Origin: Bacteroidota bacterium
Lineage (GTDB): Bacteria; Bacteroidota; Bacteroidia; Chitinophagales; Chitinophagaceae
Direction of reading: 5' to 3'
NCBI GenBank assembly: GCA_023392575.1
Contig: JAEVYV010000051.1
Span: 1-11,111, forward strand
DNA: 11,111 nt
Position 1 is the stretch's first letter, and every line of letters begins with the position of its first letter. The notes under the pieces were generated by a model. That model was not told the DNA's origin, did no database searches, and worked only from the letters and a program-made list of their open reading frames with translations. The position numbers and the translations under genes are program-made. Shown one piece after another: positions 6,942 through 11,111 of this stretch.

Positions 6942-8039
6942 ATGAGAGGTTTCCATTTTTCGGGATATGATCCCAGTGAGCAAGGAAAGAGCAGGTTTGA
7001 ACAATTACTGGACCTTTTCATGCAATTGCTCACCTATACCAGCGGAGATGTGGGCGAAGCCCTACAGTGGCTGAACCAATTGGATCGCCAGTACGAGCTA
7101 ACCGATGAAGAATATGGCATGGGCGATTTTATTGAAGACCTGAAAGACAAGGGCTATATTACCGACGACGAAGGCAGATCGGAAATCCGCATCACCCCCA
7201 AAACCGAACAGGGCATCCGCAAGCGCAGCCTGGAAGAGAACTTTGGCAAGCTCAAAAAAACAAAAGCCGGCGATCACCAAACCTTCAAACCCGGTTTGGG
7301 CGACGAAGTTAGTCCCGAAACCAGACCTTTCCAGTTTGGCGACATGCTGGAGCAAATTGATTTTACCGAATCCATTCGCAACGCCCAGATCAACCACGGG
7401 CTGGATTCGTTTACCATGCTGGAAGACGACCTGGAGATCCGGGAAACAGATTACAAGTCGCAAACATCAACGGTGTTGATGATCGATATCTCCCACTCCA
7501 TGATCCTGTATGGCGAGGACCGCATTACCCCGGCCAAAAAAGTAGCCATGGCTTTGAGTGAGCTGATCACCACCAAATACCCCAAGGACACCCTGGACAT
7601 TGTGGTGTTTGGCAACGATGCCTGGCCCGTAGAAATAAAAGACCTTCCCTACTTGCAGGTAGGCCCTTATCATACCAACACCGTTGCCGGACTGGAACTG
7701 GCCATGGATATTTTGCGCAGGAGGAAAAATCCAAACAAGCAAATTTTCATGATCACCGACGGCAAGCCCACCTGCTTAAAAATCGGGAAGCGTTATTACA
7801 AAAACAGTTTTGGCCTGGACAGAAAAGTAACCAGCCGCTGCCTGAACCTGGCCGCGCAGTGCAAGAAATTAAAAATACCCATAACCACCTTCATGATCGC
7901 CACCGATCCTTACCTGCAACGTTTTGTGCAGGAGTTTACCGAAACCAATAACGGCAAAGCCTATTTTGCCAGCCTGGACAGATTGGGTGCCTTTATTTTC
8001 AGGGATTTTGAAAGTGGAAAACGGAAGACGGTTTATTAA
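6942..8039 (+). CDS. VWA-domain protein, partner of the downstream AAA+ ATPase
   Basis: This 365-residue cytosolic protein has no signal peptide or membrane segment. Residues 1-175 are mostly helical and highly charged. The von Willebrand factor A domain runs from about 175 to the end and has a complete metal-binding MIDAS: DISHS (182-186, DxSxS), a Thr in HTNT (244-247) and Asp273 in TDGK. The layout resembles the VWA partners of MoxR-class ATPases (ChlD/BchD, CoxE, NorD, ViaA), which use the metal site to dock an ATPase on its target. A MoxR/ChlI-like ATPase gene follows, separated only by the GxxExxY element, which supports the pairing. The start at 6942 comes soon after the previous terminator, so a promoter should lie at about 6894-6941; no full TAnnTTTG match is seen there. 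The target is unknown. Confidence 0.9.
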   Translation: MRGFHFSGYDPSEQGKSRFEQLLDLFMQLLTYTSGDVGEALQWLNQLDRQYELTDEEYGMGDFIEDLKDKGYITDDEGRSEIRITPKTEQGIRKRSLEENFGKLKKTKAGDHQTFKPGLGDEVSPETRPFQFGDMLEQIDFTESIRNAQINHGLDSFTMLEDDLEIRETDYKSQTSTVLMIDISHSMILYGEDRITPAKKVAMALSELITTKYPKDTLDIVVFGNDAWPVEIKDLPYLQVGPYHTNTVAGLELAMDILRRRKNPNKQIFMITDGKPTCLKIGKRYYKNSFGLDRKVTSRCLNLAAQCKKLKIPITTFMIATDPYLQRFVQEFTETNNGKAYFASLDRLGAFIFRDFESGKRKTVY

Positions 8040-8040
8040 A

Positions 8041-8078
8041 GTCGGAACCATGATTTGATGGATTTTAAGATTAGGAAG
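8041..8078 (+). repeat. Left inverted-repeat end, copy 1
   Basis: It begins GTCGGAACCATGATTT and continues with spaced GATT blocks at 8061 and 8069. The first 15 bases match the right end of copy 2 (reverse complement) at 13 positions and the right end of copy 1 at 12. Confidence 0.6.
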
Positions 8079-8092
8079 AAAATTATCGCAGC

Positions 8093-8500
8093 ATGGCTGA
8101 TTATAAATACAAAGAAATAACGGAAAAGATCATTGGCGCAGCGATGAAGGTTCATTCTTCCTTAGGAAACGGTTTTCAGGAGGTAATTTACCAGCGGGCA
8201 TTAGAGATTGAGATGAAAGAATCTGGTCTCCACTTCATAAGAGAATTAAGCATGCCTGTGTATTATAAAGCAAAGCAAATAGGTGAAAGAAGAGTTGACT
8301 TTTTTGTTGAAGATAAAATCATGGTTGAATTAAAGGCGATCATCCAATTAGAAAATGTACATCTCGCACAAGCAAAAAATTATCTTGAAGCATACAACAT
8401 GCAAGTGGGCCTGCTTATCAATTTTGGCAGCATAAGTTTGCAATTCAAAAGATTAGAAAATAAAAACATTGAGGAAAATCCATTTCCTCTTAATCAATAA
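8093..8500 (+). CDS. GxxExxY protein, PD-(D/E)XK nuclease-like
   Basis: This 135-residue protein belongs to the GxxExxY family. The name motif is GFQEVIY at residues 27-33 (Gly27, Glu30, Tyr33). A PD-(D/E)XK-like core follows: RVDF with Asp69, then VELK with Glu79 and Lys81, then AQAKNYL (92-98), which fits the helix after the active site. The key acidic and Lys residues are intact, so a metal-dependent nuclease is plausible, but to my knowledge the function of the family is not established. It is visibly richer in A+T than the VWA and ATPase genes around it (AAA, GAA, ATT and TTA codons dominate), which suggests separate ancestry. It interrupts what would otherwise be a two-gene operon and lies inside the inverted-repeat ends. 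Its last residues (ENPFPLNQ) come close to the right-hand repeat. ATG at 8093 is the only good start. Confidence 0.9.
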   Translation: MADYKYKEITEKIIGAAMKVHSSLGNGFQEVIYQRALEIEMKESGLHFIRELSMPVYYKAKQIGERRVDFFVEDKIMVELKAIIQLENVHLAQAKNYLEAYNMQVGLLINFGSISLQFKRLENKNIEENPFPLNQ

Positions 8501-8525
8501 AATCCACCCTAATCGGGGTTCAGAC
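8486..8525 (-). repeat. Right inverted-repeat end, copy 1
   Basis: Read on the minus strand it begins GTCTGAACCCCGATT, then TGGATTTTA and GATTA blocks. Its outer 12 bases on the plus strand, GGTTCAGACAAT with two flanking bases included, are identical to the right end of copy 2. The last two of these bases form the AT of the ATPase start codon. Confidence 0.6.
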
Positions 8526-8526
8526 A

Positions 8527-10059
8527 ATGGATATAAAACACATCAACACCATACGGGAACTGAAAGAAGCAGGATATCAGCGCAAAACCATTAAAGAAGA
8601 AATCCGGCAAAACCTCATAAAAAAACTCCAGAACAAAGAAGAGAGCTTTACCGGCATTATCGGTTATGAAGACACCGTCATTCCCGATGTGGAACGAGCC
8701 CTGCTGAGCAAGCACAATATTTTGTTCCTGGGTTTGCGGGGCCAGGCCAAAACAAGAATGGCCCGGCAAATGACCGAGCTGCTGGATGAATATATTCCCA
8801 TTGTAACCGGCAGCGAAATCAACGACGATCCGCTCAAACCAATTTCAAAATTTGCCAGAGACCTTATTTTGGAGCGGGGCGACGACACGCCCATTGAATG
8901 GATTCACCGCAGCCAGCGCTATGGCGAAAAACTGGCCACGCCGGATGTGAGCGTGGCCGATTTGATCGGCGATATCGATCCCATTAAAGCCGCCAATCTT
9001 CGCTTAAGTTTTGCCGATGAACGGGTGATTCACTATGGCATCATTCCAAAAACCAACCGCAGCATCTTTGTCATTAATGAATTGCCCGACCTGCAGGCTC
9101 GGATACAGGTGGCCCTGTTCAATATTTTGGAAGAAGGCGACGTGCAGATCCGCGGGTTCAAACTACGGTTGCCCCTGGACATTCTTTTTGTGTTTACCGC
9201 CAATCCCGAAGATTACACCAACCGGGGCTCCATCGTTACACCGCTCAAAGACAGGATTGAAAGCCAGATCCTGACCCACTATCCGAAATCGCTGGAAACA
9301 GCGCTGGCCATCACCGAACAGGAGGCCGATGTGGCGGCGGAACAAAAAGAAAAGGTTTCCATCAGCGACCTGGTCAAGCGATTGATTGAACAGGTAGCCT
9401 TTGAGGCCAGAGGCAGTGAGTTTGTGGACAAGAAAAGCGGGGTGAGTGCCCGCCTGACCATTTCGGCTTTTGAAAATGCCGTAAGCGCCGCAGAGCGCAG
9501 GGCCCTTATCAACAAAGAAGACGCAACACAAATTTGGATCAGTGACCTGGTAGGGATCATTCCTTCCATCACCGGTAAGATTGAGCTGGTGTACGAAGGC
9601 GAACAGGAAGGCCCTTACCAGGTAGCCATGAACCTGGTGGACAAAGCCATCCGCAGCCAGTTTGTGCTCTATTTCCCCAATCCGGACACGTTGAAGAAAC
9701 GTTCGCCCCGAAAAGGAGAAACGCCGCAACCAGTGGACAATCCCTACCGCTCCATCATCACTTGGTTTGACAAAGGCAACCACCTGAATTTGTTTTTTGG
9801 CACCACCGACAGGGAAAAGATAAACCAGCTTTACAAAGTAGATGGCTTGCATGCCCTGGTCAAAAAAACCTTTTCGTACGCCAATGAAAGAGAAGCGGCC
9901 CTACTGATGGAATTTGTATTGCACGGCCTGGCTTCTTATTCTTTGATCAGTAAAAAAATCATGGAAACCTCGGTTGAATTCAAAGACCTGATGGGCAGCA
10001 TGCTCAACATTCAGTCCTCCTCCCTGTACGATGAAAACGAAGAGGAAGATTTTAATTGA
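8527..10059 (+). CDS. MoxR/ChlI-like AAA+ ATPase
   Basis: This 510-residue cytosolic ATPase resembles the magnesium-chelatase I subunit and MoxR group; relatives are often annotated as magnesium chelatase or sigma-54-interacting protein. Visible motifs: a helical N-terminus (1-40), Walker A GLRGQAKT (69-76, Lys75), a Walker B strand SIFVINEL (179-186) with Asn184 where Asp is usual and Glu185 kept, EEGDVQIRGF (198-208 region), sensor 1 TANPED (224-229), and the conserved PLKDRI (239-244) with the likely Arg finger. A long C-terminal helical part ends in acidic DENEEEDFN. From memory, homologues share NELPDL at Walker B, so the Asn is probably native. With the VWA gene upstream it likely forms a remodelling machine of the MoxR-VWA type; the target is unknown. 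The ATG overlaps the repeat end and lacks a Shine-Dalgarno site, but the reading from residue 1 looks native. Transcription probably passes through from the VWA gene. Confidence 0.92.
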   Translation: MDIKHINTIRELKEAGYQRKTIKEEIRQNLIKKLQNKEESFTGIIGYEDTVIPDVERALLSKHNILFLGLRGQAKTRMARQMTELLDEYIPIVTGSEINDDPLKPISKFARDLILERGDDTPIEWIHRSQRYGEKLATPDVSVADLIGDIDPIKAANLRLSFADERVIHYGIIPKTNRSIFVINELPDLQARIQVALFNILEEGDVQIRGFKLRLPLDILFVFTANPEDYTNRGSIVTPLKDRIESQILTHYPKSLETALAITEQEADVAAEQKEKVSISDLVKRLIEQVAFEARGSEFVDKKSGVSARLTISAFENAVSAAERRALINKEDATQIWISDLVGIIPSITGKIELVYEGEQEGPYQVAMNLVDKAIRSQFVLYFPNPDTLKKRSPRKGETPQPVDNPYRSIITWFDKGNHLNLFFGTTDREKINQLYKVDGLHALVKKTFSYANEREAALLMEFVLHGLASYSLISKKIMETSVEFKDLMGSMLNIQSSSLYDENEEEDFN

Positions 10060-10061
10060 AT

Positions 10062-10101
10062 GCCGGAATCCTGATTTGGGCGAATTAAATAGATTAGCTG
10101 G
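10062..10101 (+). repeat. Left inverted-repeat end, copy 2
   Basis: It begins GCCGGAATCCTGATTTG. Twelve of the first 15 bases match the left end of copy 1, and a GATTAG block follows near 10092. Confidence 0.5.
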
Positions 10102-10102
10102 A

Positions 10103-10147
10103 TATAATAAAATGAGTCTTCAAACAACGAAGACTCATTTTATTATA
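10103..10147. terminator. Bidirectional hairpin terminator between the ATPase gene and murB
   Basis: A perfect 19-bp stem (10103-10121 with 10129-10147) closes a 7-base AAACAAC loop. The inner stem is GAGTCTTC/GAAGACTC. The outer part is A-rich on the left and T-rich on the right, so it gives a T-run in both directions. That suits the convergent ATPase and murB genes. It lies inside element copy 2. Confidence 0.8.
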
Positions 10148-10190
10148 ATGGAGTTTCATTTTCCTAAGTAATCCTGCCTAAAACTCCATT
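10147..10190. repeat. Second inverted repeat inside copy 2
   Basis: AATGGAGTTT (10147-10156) and AAACTCCATT (10181-10190) are a perfect 10-bp inverted pair around 24 bases. It starts on the last base of the 19-bp terminator stem, so two hairpins stand back to back. Confidence 0.6.
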
Positions 10191-10251
10191 TCAAGCAATC
10201 TCCTGCAAAGCCTTTTCCCTTAATCTTTGCGTGAAGCCTATTCTTGCAAAT

Positions 10252-10280
10252 CTCACAATCTTAAAAATCGTGGTTCAGAC
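10252..10280 (-). repeat. Right inverted-repeat end, copy 2
   Basis: Read on the minus strand it begins GTCTGAACCACGATTT and has a further AAGATTGTGAG. Its outermost bases GTC TGA are the final Val codon and the stop codon of murB. Confidence 0.6.
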
Positions 10281-11111
10281 AATATTCACTTCTCTTTCCA
10301 GTTCAATTCCAAATTTGCTTTTTACCGACTGCAGGATTTCCTCGCTCAATTCATAAATCTCATTACCGGTGGCCGTTCCATAATTAACCAGCACCAGGGC
10401 TTGTTTGGGATAGCAACCGGCATCGCCCTTGCGGTACCCCTTCCATCCGCACTGTTCGATCAGCCACCCGGCCGGGACCTTTACCTGTGCTGCATCAACG
10501 GGAAAAGAAGGAAAACCGGGATAACGCTGTTGGAGTTCCTCGAACTGCCGATGGGAAATCTGCGGATTTTTAAAAAAACTTCCGGCGTTTCCAACTTCCT
10601 TGGGGTCCGGTAGTTTGGAGGGCCGAATGTTGACGACCGCCTGGGAAACCGCCTGGATGCTCAGGTCTTTCACCCCCATCTTTTCCAGTTCCTGTTGAAC
10701 AGCACCATAGCTGGTATGAAACCGGGGGTGCTTGCTTAAACGAAAGGTTACAGAAGTAATGACAAACTGCCCCCTGTACTTGTTTTTAAACACGCTGTCG
10801 CGGTAGCCAAAGCCACAGTCGGGCAATGAAAATGTTTGCACCACCTTATCCCGGATGTGAAACGCTTCCAGCTCGTAAAACACGTCTTTAATCTCTACGC
10901 CATAAGCCCCGATGTTCTGCATCGGCGATGCCCCCACGTTGCCGGGAATCAGTGACAGGTTTTCGATTCCGGCATAATTCCGATGCACACAGTGCATCAC
11001 CAACTGATGCCAGTTCTCCCCCGCCCCGGCCTTGACGTAAATGTTTTCTGCATCTTCATGACCTACCTCAATTCCTTTGACCTCGTTTTTTAAAACCAGG
11101 CCGTCAAAATC
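10275..11111 (-). CDS. murB: UDP-N-acetylenolpyruvoylglucosamine reductase, N-terminus beyond the window
   Basis: MurB reduces UDP-GlcNAc-enolpyruvate to UDP-MurNAc with NADPH and FAD, the second committed step of peptidoglycan precursor synthesis, in the cytosol. The C-terminal 278 residues are visible. The frame is open from the window edge, starting DFDGLVLKN, so about 60 residues with the first FAD-binding GGGSN segment are missing. Landmarks in order: LSLIPGNVGASPMQNIGAYG (FAD domain), GFGYRDSVFK with the catalytic-site Arg, NAGSFFKNP with the proton-donor Ser, and the terminal EREVNIV with the catalytic Glu. The YRDSVFK loop and overall size fit type I MurB, as in E. coli (about 340 residues). 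It converges on the ATPase gene. Its last codon and TGA stop lie in the end of repeat copy 2, though the expected C-terminal motif is intact. Confidence 0.95.
   Translation of the reverse strand, partial: DFDGLVLKNEVKGIEVGHEDAENIYVKAGAGENWHQLVMHCVHRNYAGIENLSLIPGNVGASPMQNIGAYGVEIKDVFYELEAFHIRDKVVQTFSLPDCGFGYRDSVFKNKYRGQFVITSVTFRLSKHPRFHTSYGAVQQELEKMGVKDLSIQAVSQAVVNIRPSKLPDPKEVGNAGSFFKNPQISHRQFEELQQRYPGFPSFPVDAAQVKVPAGWLIEQCGWKGYRKGDAGCYPKQALVLVNYGTATGNEIYELSEEILQSVKSKFGIELEREVNIV

Larger units (their letters stand above)
8041..8525 (+). mobile_element. Putative TIR-bounded element carrying the GxxExxY gene (copy 1)
   Basis: The left end (8041-8078) and the reverse complement of the right end (8486-8525) align over about 40 bases with small gaps. 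Both have GTC[G/T]GAACC, then GATT, TGGATTTTA and GATTA blocks in the same order. The only gene inside is the A+T-rich GxxExxY gene. The element starts two bases after the VWA stop codon and ends one base before the ATPase ATG, so it fills the whole spacer. Flanking bases (AAA on the left, AAT on the right) allow at most a 2-base target duplication. A second copy of both ends lies at 10062-10280. That it moves, or once moved, is inference. Confidence 0.5.
10062..10280 (+). mobile_element. Putative ORF-less (MITE-like) relative of the GxxExxY element (copy 2)
   Basis: The left end (10062-10101) resembles the left end of copy 1, and the right end (10252-10280) resembles its right end, in the same order. 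The interior holds no GxxExxY remnant that I can see. It carries two back-to-back hairpins (10103-10147 and 10147-10190) and a stretch with ACGCAAAG on the minus strand. The copy begins two bases after the ATPase stop codon and ends inside the murB stop codon, filling the spacer. Both flanks show AAT (10059-10061 region and 10281-10283), a possible 3-base duplication that may be chance. Confidence 0.45.

Noticed and set aside
8041..8525. Group I or II intron, or a CRISPR-associated reading of the GxxExxY region
   Set aside because: There is no intron core, reverse transcriptase or regularly spaced direct repeat; the only repeats are the two inverted ends.
9163..9852. 229-codon minus-strand open frame
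   Set aside because: It is antisense to the AAA+ ATPase gene, whose motifs are continuous across this region.
10227..10613. Plus-strand open frame of 128 codons
   Set aside because: It starts inside the repeat element and runs antisense to murB, which is clearly coding here.

Overview
The window looks like chromosomal DNA from a Bacteroidota species, most likely Chitinophagaceae or a close relative. The reasons are the gene content (a DUF2723 membrane glycosyltransferase, the Bacteroidota version of the DUF62 SAM hydrolase, a GxxExxY protein), starts without clear Shine-Dalgarno sites, and several matches to the Bacteroidota -7 promoter box TAnnTTTG. Family and organism calls rest on recognition by eye; no database search was run.

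Layout. Positions 1-639 (minus) hold the N-terminal 213 residues of phosphoenolpyruvate synthase, cut by the window edge, with a possible 29-residue ORF just upstream of it (716-805, minus). A hydrophilic 71-residue protein (990-1205, minus) is divergent from a short-chain dehydrogenase (1376-2185, plus), and each has a TAnnTTTG box in the shared spacer. Next come a DUF62 SAM hydrolase (2313-3140) and a large DUF2723/GT117-type membrane glycosyltransferase (3484-6840) that ends in a strong hairpin terminator. Heptad repeats lie in the spacers on both sides of the DUF62 gene.

The second half holds a VWA-domain protein (6942-8039) and a MoxR/ChlI-like AAA+ ATPase (8527-10059), a classic metal-dependent adaptor plus ATPase pairing. 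A small A+T-rich GxxExxY gene (8093-8500, PD-(D/E)XK-like) sits between them. MurB (10275-11111, minus, N-terminus cut off) converges on the ATPase gene.

The most interesting signal is in the spacers around the ATPase gene. The GxxExxY gene is bounded by imperfect inverted repeats of about 40 bp (8041-8078 and 8486-8525). The same two ends, in the same left-to-right order, bound the ORF-less spacer between the ATPase gene and murB (10062-10101 and 10252-10280). The four ends share a GYCKGAAYC core followed by spaced GATT blocks; left ends read CGG where right ends read CTG. This looks like a small mobile or repetitive element family: one copy carries a putative nuclease, the other is a MITE-like derivative. 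The copies fill two neighbouring spacers almost exactly from gene to gene and touch the ATPase start codon and the murB stop codon.
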